Positions 1 through 11,851 of a stretch of DNA of 64,000 bases are shown here, in pieces. Location of the stretch: the NCBI GenBank assembly GCA_003049485.1, contig PYST01000136.1:33258-97257 (forward strand). The letters are read 5' to 3'. Source of the stretch: Ophioceras dolichostomum (lineage: Eukaryota; Ascomycota; Sordariomycetes; Magnaporthales; Ophioceraceae). Every line of letters begins with the position of its first letter. Position 1 is the first letter of the stretch. A program made the translations under genes and the position numbers. A model generated the notes under the pieces. That model ran no database searches, was not told the origin of the DNA, and was given only the letters and a program-made list of their open reading frames with translations.

Positions 1-46
1 CGGGAAGCTGATGTCGCTGAGGGATAGAGGAGGGTCTCTGGCGTAC

Positions 47-596
47 ACTCAACCAGGCCGGGGAAGAAGGGCTTGTCCTTGAGGTCGGCATCTAAACAGT
101 CAAAAAAGTCAGCAGTGAGCGGCGAGCGGCCATAGTCTGGATCGCAGCTGGAGAGGGGCTTCGGGTGGGAACGAACAGTGAGCCTCGAGGTGCGCCTTGC
201 CGGGGGTGACGAGCTTGATGGCGACCAGCTTGTAGCTGTGGTGGACTCGTTAGCATCACGAGGTATCAGAGCTTTTCCACGAGTTTTGGAGCTGGGGTTA
301 GTGGACTTACCCGCGCTGCTCGAAGCGGGTGATGATGGGGCCGACAAGTCCGCGCTATGGGGATGTTAGCATGTGCCAATCAAGCCAGAGCCAGAACTGA
401 TGTATCCGGGAGGTCTTAGTAGTACCTGGACACCATCGGGCTTGATGGCAATGAAGCTAACGAGACAGAATCCGGTCAGTAATCAAGTAAACGCAACCAG
501 ACAGGTCCAAACGAAGGGGCGGGCCAGAGGTCCAAGGTGGGATGAGAAGACTGGGGAAGGAATGCTTCAGACATACGTCTGCTCGCCGGTCGACAT
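47..596 (-). CDS. ndk1: Nucleoside diphosphate kinase, N-terminal part (runs off left edge)
   Basis: NDK transfers the gamma-phosphate between nucleoside tri- and diphosphates through a phospho-histidine and keeps cytosolic NTP pools balanced. I read five exons on the minus strand: 596-577, 456-426, 354-311, 235-177 and 91-47, with a further donor (GTACGC) at 46. The spliced product starts MSTGEQT and continues FIAIKPDGVQ, RGLVGPIITRFEQRG, YKLVAIKL and DLKDKPFFPGLVEY, which is the canonical NDK N-terminus including the conserved KPDGVQRGLVG block. The catalytic-His exon lies beyond the window. The start at 596 was chosen because NDKs normally begin a few residues before TFIAIKPD. The frame stays open upstream to an ATG at 824, adding 76 codons with a hydrophobic stretch (see findings). 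The gene is dense in introns, and its 5' end faces glucosidase II alpha across about 1.1 kb. Confidence 0.93.
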
Positions 597-1689
597 CTTG
601 ACGTTTTTGTCTGGGATGATGGAAACCTGAGGCACAGGAGAAGAATGATCAACTTGGTTGATTACGGGTTGTTGGCTCTTGCCGTTCCAAACGGAGAAGA
701 AGAGTGCGATGGAGAGGGCGAGAATCAGAATATTTGGAGGGGTAATTATTTTTCTGTCGGCGGCTGCTTGCCTGTGCTTCCCGGCTCGGCGGGGTGCTCC
801 AATGGCGGGGTCGTCGGTCTGCATGTCTGTGGTCCGCTTTCAGGGGTTGAAGAATATGCAATAAAAAAGGTAGTACCGCCTCGCTGTGTGCAACAGCTGT
901 GGCACATAGAATAAGGGAAAGCCAGATCGCGACGCCGGAAGAAAATGTCAGCGAGAAATGGAATTTACTCGCTCAGATATTGCTTGTGAAGTAATTGGGA
1001 AGGACAGGAGAGAATATCAGCTTCCGATGGATTCGTTCCTGAGTGTTTTCACTGCTCGAAGCACTTGATATCGTGATGGGTTGTTGTTCGATTGGCCAGT
1101 GTAGCGGATGGCGCCTGGATGGATGATGATCGGTTGTAGCTTTCACGAACAGTATGTAAGAACAAGGCTAAAACCCAAAGATGAACGAGAAGCGCTGCAC
1201 TAGTACTCGCCTTTGATTGTCCTACGCATCCACCAATCAAAATCTCATTCTGCCTATATTCGGTCGCAGTTGGCAACAGGACCCTTTATGTGAATGCGAG
1301 CTGGAAGATATTCGCCAATCGAAAAGAACGACTGCCGAGTCAGGGATAAGCTTGGGTCAGACGGACGGCGCTAAACCGGTTTGGTAAGCACTTTCTGCCA
1401 GGGGCAACTGGACAAGTTGACATCCAACGAGCGGCCAAGCAGGAAAGCTGGACAAGAGATCTCGATAATTCCCATTTATCCAACCCATTTCCCAGCATCT
1501 TTGTCCCAGCTGGAGGGCGTTTCCGCATTTAATGACCGACTGGCTTGGTTCTTGATTGTTCTCCATCTCCGATTCCCCTTCCCCGGGCGCTCAATTCCTC
1601 CTTTCTTTACTGCGCTGGCCGAAGCTTGCTGGTTAGCGGTCGGGCCAGGCCAGGCAAGGGAGGCAAGGAGTAGCCTTCGTCCAAACCAC

Positions 1690-1721
<32 letters not shown>
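597..1721. other. Divergent intergenic region, ndk1 / glucosidase II
   Basis: This holds the two 5' regions of the head-to-head pair. Minus-strand positions 597-824 are an in-frame open extension of the NDK gene. No other gene is supported. The right end is CT- and CA-rich and finishes in an (AC)15 tract. Confidence 0.6.
1691..1720. repeat. (AC)15 microsatellite touching a start codon
   Basis: Fifteen uninterrupted AC units end one base before the ATG at 1722 of the glucosidase II alpha gene, so the repeat forms the last 30 bases of the 5' UTR and the start-codon context. Confidence 0.95.
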
Positions 1722-4700
1722 ATGCATCTCTTCAGCAGGGCATCCGTCAGTTGGACGGCATATATCTGTCTCCTTACTTCTTTCTCCTGTCTATTCGCAC
1801 CCATCGGTAAGCTGTTCTCTCCCTTTCCTTCTGTGGCTTTCATGGGCTGGCTCTCTCATTGTTTGTTTACCCTGCTGACATTGGCGGTCTACGTCCCATT
1901 CTAGTATCGGTGAAAGAGCACGACTTCAAGAAGTGCGACCAATCCGGCTTCTGCAAGCGAAACCGAGCGTACGCCGACGAAGCGGCCAGTGCCGGCACAT
2001 CATGGGAAACGCCCTACAAGGTGCTGCCCGAATCGGTGGCCCTCAAGAACGGCCAATTCCAAGCCATCATCCTGAAGACCATCAGCGGACAAGGCGAGAC
2101 GGTCCGGCTGCCCATCACGGTGTCGTTCCTTAAGTCCGGCACCGCTAGGGTTACTGTAGACGAGGAGAGGAGGCAGAAGAAGGACATAGAACTGAGGCAT
2201 GGTAGCGTCGCCCGGAAAGAGCGGTACAATGAGGTTGCCAACCTCGTCATCGTCGGCGGGCTGGAGGTGGACGATCAGGCCAAGGTCGCGTCCGAGGACA
2301 AGTCCCAGATGACGATCAAGTACGGTCCGTCGTCTAAGTTCGAGGCCTACATTAAGTTCGCCCCGTTCGGCGTCGACTTCAGACGAGACGGAACTAGCCA
2401 GATCAAACTCAACGACCGTGGGTTGTTGAACATGGAGCACTGGCGGCCCAAGGTTGACAAGGTCGAGGCGGAGAAGACGGAAGAGTCTTCCGAGGAGAAG
2501 AAGGAGGGCGAGACGGACGCCAAGACTGAAGAGGAGACGCCCAAGGGCCCTGATGAGAGCACCTGGTGGGAGGAGACATTTGGCGGCAACACAGACACCA
2601 AGCCTCGTGGCCCGGAGAGCGTTGCGTTGGACATCTCCTTCGTCGGCTACGACCACGTCTTCGGCATCCCGTCGCACGCAGGGCCCCTTTCGCTCAAGGA
2701 GACGCGTGGCGGCGAGGGAAACTACAACGAGCCATACAGGCTGTACAACCTCGACGTGTTCGAGTACATCTTGGATAGCCCGATGACCCTGTACGGCGCC
2801 ATCCCATTCATGCAAGCGCACCGCAAAGACTCCACCGTTGGTGTGTTCTGGCTCAATGCAGCTGAGACATGGATCGATATTACCAAGTCCAAGTCTTCGG
2901 CCAACCCGCTTGCTCTCGGAATCGGCTCCAAGAAGCACACGCATACGCACTGGATCTCCGAGTCCGGTCTCCTCGACGTCTTTGTTTTCCTGGGCCCGAC
3001 TCCTCGCGACGTGGTGCAGAGCTTCGGCGACTTGACCGGCCACACCGCCATGCCTCAGGAGTTCTCCATTGGCTACCACCAGTGCCGTTGGAACTACGTG
3101 TCTGACGATGATGTTCGCGATGTTGACCGCAAGATGGACAAGTTCCACATCCCCTACGATGTCATCTGGCTCGACATCGAGTACACTGACGGCAAGAAGT
3201 ATTTCACTTTCGACAAGGACATGTTCAAGGACCCGATCGGCATGGGCCAGCAGCTGGACGAGCACGGCCGCAAGCTGGTGACCATCATCGACCCGCACCT
3301 AAAGAACGAGGCCGGCTACCACGTGGTTGACGAACTCAAGTCCAAGGACCTGGCAGTCAAGACCAAGGACGATAAGATCTTTGAGGGATGGTGCTGGCCG
3401 GGTTCGTCGCACTACATCGATGCATTCAACGCCAAGGCGATCGAGTGGTGGGCTTCTCTGTTCAAGTACACGGCTTTCAAAGGCACTGCCGAGAACACGT
3501 TCGTCTGGAACGACATGAACGAGCCGTCTGTCTTCAACGGACCCGAGACGACGATGCCCAAGGACAACCTGCACTTCGGCGGCTGGGAGCACCGCGACGT
3601 GCACAATCTCAACGGCATGACTTTCCACAACGCTACCTACCAGGCGCTGCTCTCGCGCAAGCCCGGCGAGCTCCGACGCCCCTTCGTCCTGACGAGGTCC
3701 TTCTTCGCCGGTTCCCAACGGCTGGGGGCCATGTGGACTGGCGACAACCAGGCTGTGTGGGAGCACCTTGGTGCCGCGGCGCCCATGTTGCTGAGCCAGG
3801 GCATTTCCGGCTTCCCCTTCTCGGGCGCCGATGTCGGTGGCTTCTTCGGCAACCCGGACAAGGACCTCCAGGCACGCTGGTACCAGGCTGGTGCCTTCTA
3901 CCCCTTCTTCCGCGGTCACGCCCACATCGATGCCCGCCGCCGCGAGCCGTACATGGCCGGCGAGCCATACACCGCCATCATCACGGCCGCCCTTCGCCTG
4001 CGCTATAGCCTGCTGCCATCGTGGTACACAGTCTTCCGCCAGGCCCACGTCGAGGGCGTCCCAATCATCCGCCCCATGTACTACACCCACCCGAGTGAGG
4101 AGTCCGGCTTCGCAATCGACGATCAGTTCTTCGTCGGCGAGACCGGTCTTCTCCACAAGCCTGTCGTCGAGAAGGACAAGGACTCGGTGGACATCTACAT
4201 CCCCGACGACGAGGTCTACTACGACTACTTCACCTACGAGATCGCGCCCACGCACCGCGGCAAGAAGACGGCGCTCGCCGCGCCTCTCGACAAGATCCCG
4301 CTGCTCATGCGCGGCGGCCACGTCTTCCCGCGCCGCGACATCCCGCGCCGATCCAGCGCCCTCATGCGCTTCGACCCGTACACCCTGGTTATCACGTACC
4401 CCAAGACCGCCGGCGGCAAGGCAGAGGGCACGCTGTACGTCGATGATGGCGACTCGTTTGACTTCCAGAAGGGCCAGTACGTGCACCGCCGCTTCGTGCT
4501 TGACGGCGCGACGCTCTCCTCGACAGACGCTGAGGGCCGTGACGCCAAGTCTGTCAAGCCCGGCGCGTGGCTCAAGGCGTTCGGCGATGTGGTCGTCGAC
4601 AAGATCGTCGTTGTCGGCCTACCGGCGTCCAAGGTGTCCAAGAAGGAGGCCACGCTCGCCGCAACTGGCGGGAAGACTTCGACCCGGAGCGTTGAGTACA

Positions 4701-4789
4701 CGCCGGCTGGGAACAACAAGGCTGCCTATGCGGTGATTCGTGGTGTTCGGGCCAAGGTTGTTGAGGACTGGACGATTACTCTTGCTTGA
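1722..4789 (+). CDS. gls2: Glucosidase II alpha subunit (GH31)
   Basis: This ER enzyme trims the two inner alpha-1,3-glucoses from N-glycans and so drives the calnexin folding cycle. The gene has two exons, 1722-1806 and 1905-4789, giving 989 aa. The 98-bp intron (GTAAGC...CTAG) restores VSVKEHDFKKCDQSGFC, the usual Cys-rich start of mature fungal glucosidase II alpha. Residues 1 to about 25 form a hydrophobic signal peptide. A charged acidic insert (about residues 200-260, Glu/Lys-rich) sits before the catalytic barrel, as in the family. The GH31 nucleophile is in WNDMNEPSVF (Asp about 565) and the acid/base in TGDNQ (Asp about 642). Length and domain order match the ER enzyme rather than secreted alpha-glucosidases. 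The non-catalytic beta subunit, normally encoded elsewhere, supplies ER retention. Confidence 0.96.
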
Positions 4790-5383
4790 AGGCAGTGATT
4801 TATGGCTGTTGGCACGCACGAAGCGATGAGCGTAGAGGGATGTTAAGTCGGTATCTACTTCTAGATCTGGAGCACGAGGGACGAATGAACAAGAAGAGAA
4901 CTGGGCTGTTTTTTTTTCTGGCTTCGGTATAGATATCAGTGCGGTGAATACAGGGTTTGCCTCGAAGAAGCCGAAGAATACGACGAACAGTCCTTCAGTA
5001 TGTGACCGAATTGGCGACTACTAACTGCCAGCTCACTCGTCGCCAGTGACTTGGTCACAAGCGCTCTTCTCCACTTCGTCATCCCGTCGAGGTCGAATTT
5101 CGCAACACTCGGCCGCAAACTCGTCGAACAAACCAAGTAACCACACGCGCCTTCTACAAATTTACGTCCGTCCTGCTTTTCCCACTCCCATCCCAACGTT
5201 CCGTGACCTCTTTTTCTTCCTCCCATCCTTCTCGTGATACCCGCCCACAACCCAAATACCACAACTCAAGAGAGATGCTTTGACATATCCGGCACCATTC
5301 ATCATTCAGAACCGCCCATCTCCTCTCGTCTGCTCCGGCTTCATTCAGCACCACCAAGCGAACTCCTGGCAAGGCCGAACGAG
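4790..5383. other. Intergenic, no gene seen
   Basis: The 3' flank of glucosidase II alpha and the 5' flank of the next plus-strand gene. There is a T-run at about 4909-4917 and a pyrimidine-rich stretch at 5160-5240 of the kind common in fungal promoters and leaders. I see no RNA gene or coding signal. Confidence 0.6.
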
Positions 5384-7655
5384 ATGTCGCACTCACCACA
5401 TCGGGGACAGGCCACGTCTCCTAGTAGCCAGCAGGTCCCGCCTGCGACCGGAGCGAATCCCGGCAACAATTCCGCGGCGCACCCACCGATTCCCGGATCT
5501 GTGGCCGGAACCCCGGCCGGAGCTGCTCCCGCAGGACTGGCAGGAGGCATACCCGGAGGACCGCCCGGAGGACCACCTGGAGGACCACCCGCCGCCGTCC
5601 CAGGATTCCCTGCCGCACTGGGTGGCTTCCAACAATTCTTCCCCGGCGCGATGCCGCAGATGGCAGCTCCTTACCCATGGATGGCGATGCCGCAGCCCTA
5701 CGCATACACCCAGATGCAATTCGCGCCCACCTACCCGTACGGCGGCAACCAATACGGCGGCGCATATCACCAGCCGGTCCAGATGTACCCTCCGATGTAT
5801 CAACCGCAAGGTATTATGGCGCAGCCTGGCTTCATGCCGAATGCGGGGCCGTTTCCCATTCAGTTGCCCAACACGAGCAAGCTGGGCCCTACCATCCCAT
5901 ACGGAATAGACATGGCGTCGGCAAGAATGTCGATGAATGTCGTCCGAGACCAGGCGGCCGAGGCGCTGAAGCAGCGGCAGAAGGCAAAGGAGGAAGCCGA
6001 GAAGGAAGCCAAACGTGCGGCAGAGGCCGCCGAAAACGCCGCTGCAGCAGCGGCTAGAACCTCTGGAACAGCTGCAGGTGACGGTGACGGAGGCAATGAC
6101 AGCTCTTCCTCCTCGGACGAAGACAAGCCCGGCGGTGGTCCTCGCGGATCCCCAGGCTCCGACGGCGGCGGTGGCCCACCTCGCGGCGGAGGCAGATGGC
6201 GGCACGGCAGCGACAGCGACAGCGACTCTGACGACGCGCCACGCGGCCGACCGAAGCACAACAACCATGGCTCGTCCTCGTCGGCGATCGCCCGGCGTCG
6301 GCCGCAGCAGCAACCGCTGCACCATCAGCAGCAGCAGGGACACCAGTTGCCCGCTGAGATCGACGTCACCGGCAACAACACCGGCGACTACCGCGTCACC
6401 GTCGCGACCGGCCCTGACCCAGCCCACAGCAAAACCGTCACATTCCACATCTCCCGCGCGACCATCGACTCCACAGCCCCAAACCTCGACCGCATGCTCG
6501 CCAACCACCCCTCTCCCTACCTCATCAGCGCCACGCACCATGACGCCGCCCCCGCCATGCGCGACGTGCTCCTCCTCCTGCACCAGCACCACCATCACCA
6601 ATTTTCTTCCTCCTCCTCCCCGTCACAGCACCAGCACCCCGGCGCCACCCTCTCCACCCCACAAGCGCTCGCCTACTTCTGCCACTACGCGACCCTCTTC
6701 GGCATGCGCTCCCGCCTCCGGACCCAGATCTACTCCGCGTGGCGTGGCCAGTTCGAGATTGGCGGGCCGCGGTACTGGCGCTATCTGCTGCTGCTCGACG
6801 ATGGAAGGTCGAGCATGCGCAGCAAAACCAGGGACGCGGACGACTGGCTTTGGGTGCTGTTCGTCGCTGCGACGGTGGGGATCCCGGGGCTGTACCAGGC
6901 TGTGTGCCGCGCTGTGATGATGGGGTGTCCGGTTGATCAGGATGGGAAGCTGGAGGATCCGAATGATGAAGGAAAAAGGATGCGGCTGGGGGATGGGTTG
7001 GGGAGGGGGGTCGAGGAGCATGTTGGTGAGTTTCTATCCCCGCGACTGGCTGTCTACGAGTCCTCGTGGCCCGTCTATCAACCTACGCAACTATCTACTT
7101 AGGTATTGTCCTTTAGACCACCTTGCGAACTTGACTAACCTTCTCCGTCTGTCTTCTACTCCAGCTGCGATCCGCTCCTGCCGCGAAGACCTCTTCGCCT
7201 CCCTCGTAACGCACCTGACCTCCCTGCGCACAGCCCTCCTCGACGCCCGTCCCTTGTGTCGGCACCGTCTCGGCGCCTCCTCCCCAGTCCCTAGAATCTC
7301 GTCCCACCCGACGAACGCGCACGGCTGGGTGTCGGACTGGCGATGGCCGCGCCGCAACACGTGCGAGGACGCCGCGCTGAAGAAGCTAGACGCGTGGCTG
7401 GCGGGGTTGGGACTGCTGCCGACGCCGAGACATCCGCAGCTGAGGGCGTCGTTGGGCGAGTTTATGGATAGGGTCGTTGCGGGGTTGAGGGATGATTTTG
7501 GTGATGATGGTGCCGGTGGTGGTGGTAAAGGCAAGGAAGGTGATGGGAATGGTGATGGACGTGGACATGGACATGGGCCGCCGTGCCCGATTTTGGGAGA
7601 GTTAAGGGAGAGTTTGGTGGGTATTGTTGAGAGGGCGGTCGTTCCGGCGCTGTGA
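5384..7655 (+). CDS. Uncharacterised low-complexity protein, copy 1 of a local pair
   Basis: Two exons, 5384-7025 and 7165-7655, give 710 aa. The intron has GTGAGT and TACTCCAG. The N-terminus (about 1-180) is rich in Pro, Gly, Ala, Gln, Tyr and Met, with repeated GGPPGGPPGG. About residues 190-240 form a charged Ala/Lys/Glu helix (EKEAKRAAEAAENAAAAAA), followed by Ser/Asp/Gly-rich linkers and His/Gln runs. The C-terminal half is globular: a beta-rich segment with VTFHISRATID, then ALAYFCHYATLFGMRSR, a Trp-rich helical stretch and GLYQAVCRAVMMGCPVD. This order recurs in the gene at 11852-13813 (VTFLVDP, GLAYFALLAADMGAARS, PLWDLVCRAVLLYSPVN), so the two are paralogues. The arrangement loosely recalls BTB/POZ-like fungal proteins, but I do not see a convincing BTB signature. 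Function unknown. Confidence 0.8.
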
Positions 7656-8355
7656 TTTCTGGTGAACGTTCGGCGTCTATTCAGCCTTCTCGTTGCGTCT
7701 TCTCCTCCCTTTCTTGCGCTTGGTGAACACTACGATGCCATCTTGCTCTGGTCTTGCTAAGTCGCCGTGCCTTTTGCAATTCTACTCTGCCTACCCAGGT
7801 ACCTACCTAACTTTGTCTTGTGTTTTATCGAGGTGAAAAGATATCTCTATAGAGAGATCGGCGAAACCGTTGCGGTTACCACAGGTTGTTTCTATTTACA
7901 GAGAATCCGATTCCCCATGGAAAGCGACATCCTAGCCTCAAAAGGTACTATACCACAACCGTGTGACGAGGATCAAGAGATTGCGTTCGGGTCGCGGGTG
8001 CCGAGGAGGGCGGGGAAGTGGTTCTAAGTGTCAAGGAGGGTTGACACGAGTGATTGGCTGCGGCTGGACAATTTCCCCTCTAACCGTGCCTGTTGAAGCA
8101 CATAATGCACTACCACCTTACTGCGCTTCGATAATGCAGTTGGCTTTGGCTGCCGGATTGTGGCTAAGACTACTCCCAAAGGTAAGCACAGAGATACCTA
8201 CCTAGGCACTAGGCACATACCTACCTCTCGGGCAGGTAGGCAAGGCTGGCTAGGTTGGGCTGATCATCACCCCAGCCGTCAGCCTGTTTTGGTCACGTCT
8301 AACCCCTCTAATCCAAGCACTTGCCAGAAACTCCTGGAACCAGACTTGGCAAAAG
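7656..8355. other. Intergenic with CCTA/TAGG motifs
   Basis: No gene supported. Short ACCTACC / TAGGTAGG motifs cluster at about 7795-7810 and 8190-8245, the same motif family seen in other intergenic stretches of this window. Confidence 0.6.
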
Positions 8356-10861
8356 ATGTCGCGCTGGCATGAGAGGACCTGCGATGCCCCGCTCATCGTC
8401 GTCGCGGAAAGCGGCACTCCGCACTGCAACACATGCGGAGCCGAAGCTCGCCTGACGGAGACGATCCCAGCCGCAAGCGCCTCTGATCCTTTCGAGTCAC
8501 CTCCCCCGGATGAACCACTGGACCAGATGAGCCTGTGGTGGCCCCCTTGTGTTCCGTACAGACAGGGTCGTTTTCCTGATGACCAATCTGCGGCCGACAC
8601 CCCTGCTGCCAACAACGCCCTCGTGCGGACGGCGGCTGAATCCCACCCACAGACCGGAAGTCAAGTGGACTCGCCCCTTTCGCCCTTGTACGGGGAGACT
8701 CTAGGCGAGAACGAGTTCCGCCTTCTCTGTCTCTCTGCCGAGGCAGACCCAGGCGTTCCAATCCACTGCGATCTTGAGACACACCTCCTCGACGACTGTC
8801 CTGAGTACGAGGCCGTCTCGTATGCGTGGGGAGGAGAGGACGGCGACAGTACGCGGTGTTGGCCTCTCTTTGTTGGACCATTCTGGGACGTCCTCCTACA
8901 GACGAAGAACTGCTGCGACATGCTCCGCCATATGCGCCGATGTCGAGGTCACCGGCTGATTTGGGTCGACGCCGTCTGCATCAACCAGCGAAACATGCCC
9001 GAAAGAGGCCGGCAGGTAGCATGCATGACCCGAATCTACAGCCAGTGTATCAGAGTGGTTCTGTACCTGGGCGCTGATCTGGCCCCTCCTCTTCAAGGGA
9101 GGACTCATCCAAATCGACGGAGCCTGCACGAGCTGCATCATCCAGATTCCAGCGACGGCGGAGGTGGCACGCCGCGGCTCCTCAGCATTCTTCAGCGTCG
9201 GTACTTTACTCGAGTCTGGGTCGTCCAAGAGCTCATCCTACCTCGTCAGGTGGTGGTGCGCGTTGTGGGTACCGATTTCTACGCCGATGCCGCGACCCCT
9301 GATCAGCTCAGGTCCACTCCCGCCGGTTGGGCTGGGGCGCATGCCGGCACCCTGGCTCAAGCACCTTTCGAAGCGGTAGCTTCCTCTGCGTAGCATCCTT
9401 GAAGTTCTGCGCCTTACCAGTGACTCGAAAGCGGGAGATCGCCGGGATAGGGTGTTTGGGATACTGGGCTTGATGCACGGCGGCGAAAGCGTCCGCATGG
9501 CCTTGCCGATAGATCTAGTCGCCGACTACAGCATCTCGGTCCAACACGTATTCACAGGACTCATGACATATGCGGTGGCGAAACTCCGCGACTCCACAGT
9601 ACTGCATCACTCAATCGGTATCTCGGGCTGGGGCCGTATGCCCTCTTGGCTGCCCTCTTGGCAGGTCACGGGTCGTCGCCGATTCCTGCTCACCAAGCCG
9701 TCCCTCCCCAAGGACATTTATAGAGCGCTTAAGAAATGCACATCTGCACTACGCTTTTGTGTAGTACTAGAAACGACATTCGAACTCGACACGATTCTAC
9801 CGGAATACGTGGATCTGCGCAAATTACAGGAGGAAATATTGGAGGGGACGAAGTCGCTTGAGCGGCCGTTTCCTTCCCTCCTCCCGACGCCCTTTGAATG
9901 CGAAAGGGCATTCAATGAGCTTTGTTGGGATCAAGGACTGGCTATTGAAAGTGTCGCTGGAGGTCTGCTGATTAGGCTGGTGTACATAATGCCTATACGG
10001 TCAAACCCGGTGTTGTTACGTAGCTGGGATGGAAGTCTGCTCGAGGGGACGAGGCGCCAATGGACGCTGTACGAGATTCGGACGACATCTTCCAGGCTGT
10101 CCGCCTGTCTCCTCTCCTACACTTCAGACAGCCTTGAGGAACACGTAAGACCTGGTGTCGACCACATCTGGATCCTTCATCATCGAGACGGCTCCTGCAT
10201 GCCGCTGATTCTCCGGCCGGAGCCAGTCGGGTTGACCACAGACGCGGCAGCATCAGCTGCTGCTACTGGTGCAACACCCAGGAGGTGGAGGCTTGTAGCC
10301 TCATGCCAGCGACTCTTTATTGCCGAAGGTGCCTTCCCGTCTTCCTCGTGGTGCCGCAGTAAGGAGGGCGACCTCAACCCAACTATAGATGTTTCCCTGT
10401 TACGCAACCCGCTCTCCTACATGATCGAAAAGCTACTCAAGCTGATTCGTCCCAGTATGGAGAAGATTGAAGACCACGCTGTTACGCAGGTCCTACATCG
10501 CTCTGGATTTATGCCACCCAAGATCCTTCGCATCTTCCAGGCCATCCTCGACGTGGATACTGGGAGGCAAACAAGCGACTGCTTCGCGAAGGAGGTCCTG
10601 CATCTGGCCGACCCGGAACGAACGCCGCATTTGGCTCAGAACGCGGGGTCTCTAACGTTGACATTCTCAGAGATGAATGAATGTACTCGCCGAGTAACAG
10701 AGGCGGTGCACTTCCTCCAACCCGAGATTCACGAGACTTGGCTCAGGAGCACCTGGGGCTGGCCCTTCCTGGAATCCTTCGCAGAACCCCTGAGAGATGA
10801 AGCCAACAATAGCAGTCCAATAAGTGATGTAAATACGTCCACAACTCACCCTTCTACTTGA
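8356..10861 (+). CDS. HET-domain (heterokaryon incompatibility) protein
   Basis: HET domains occur in fungal proteins that trigger vegetative incompatibility cell death. Two open stretches in different frames fit one gene: exon 1 8356-9311 and exon 2 9394-10861, joined by an 82-bp intron (GTCCAC...GCGTAG), giving 807 aa. The branch site is weak, so the exact splice is inferred, although the phase is exact. The N-terminus has a CNTCG pair. The HET core is clear: YEAVSYAWGG, LIWVDAVCINQRN, IRVVLYLG and RYFTRVWVVQEL. Exon 2 adds the expected downstream signature RRDRVFGILGL. The long C-terminal region (about 400 residues) has no domain I recognise. Without an intron the HET core would end in a stop at 9391-9393, so an alternative reading is a frameshifted pseudogene. 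The gene sits between two paralogous unknown genes. Confidence 0.85.
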
Positions 10862-11172
10862 GCCTGGAGGTAATGACTGACAACATGGTACGAATTGCGT
10901 CGAATCTACAGCACCTGTGGGGAACACTCTGCCAGAAGGCCAGGCCTCTCGTACTCAGGCTTGATATCGAGAGCCTGGCACTCCACCTCAGGGAACATAG
11001 ACTTTATACCATCATGAAAATACTGAACAAGTCTGTCAGAGGCAGCGCTGTCGAAGTCATCGAGAAGGGGCCATCGGCTGACGACATGGCTCGGACGCAT
11101 CCACGTCTGCCGCAAGAACTGATCAGCGCCTACCGGACAGATGGGAGCACATACACTATATGCATCGTTTAG
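10858..11172 (+). other. Small open frame overlapping the 3' end of the HET gene
   Basis: A 104-codon frame, or about 99 codons from its first ATG, overlaps the HET stop by a few bases in another frame. Its composition (Leu/Ile/His/Arg helical, e.g. DIESLALHLREHRLYTIMK) looks more protein-like than most intergenic frames. It could be a former C-terminal continuation lost by a frameshift, or chance. No family recognised. Confidence 0.2.
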
Positions 11173-11851
11173 AAAGCTCTACAGAGCCAAAGACAATCTG
11201 GAAAGGAAATAAGGAGTGCCAAGCTTCTCAGTGATGAACCATCGACTGGCCCTACACGGAGGACGGACGCAAACAAGGTCCGGCTTGGATCAATATGGCT
11301 TGTAAGTAGATGCAATCCCATGCTTTTGACGTCTTTCTCCGGTTATCATTCGCATTTTCTGGCCCTGTTGAGCGCGACTGTAGAAGTGCCTCAGCCCCTG
11401 TCATCATCACTCCTCTGACAAGGCTACAATGGGCGATGGGTGGGAGAGTACCTGGCACAGAAAGTAGGCAGAACCTTCTCTTCACTCCTTTTTTCCTTTC
11501 AATGTCCTCTGCAACTGAATGGCAGATGACCAAACATCATAGGGATAGGTCGATGGATTGAGGAGGACTGTCACGATTGTGCAAGGTGAATGGCTGCCGC
11601 GACGAGGATGGTGGCCCTCGAACCCCTGCCATCTTCCATTCCTCAACATTGACCAAAAATTCGCAGAGTTCAATTTGTATGCGAATCGCGCCTACGAGAG
11701 AGATATTTTCTGCTTTTCTTTGATCAACTTTTACTGGCGCGACCAACACACTGCCATCCTACCAGTTCCGGATCCCGTCTTCTTTGTTGACACTGGCGAT
11801 GCATGCCAGTCGACCAACCATAAAAGCATCAACGAGCGGCACCATCACATC
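11173..11851. other. Intergenic / 5' flank
   Basis: The frame of the next gene is open upstream to about 11558. The codons before 11852 look like leader sequence, not a conserved N-terminus. No other feature seen. Confidence 0.5.

Noticed and set aside
2000..3298. 432-codon minus-strand open frame antisense to glucosidase II (and 3299-4486, 395 codons)
   Set aside because: Shadow of GC-rich codon use in the sense gene; Val/Leu/Asp/Arg-biased translation with no family motif.
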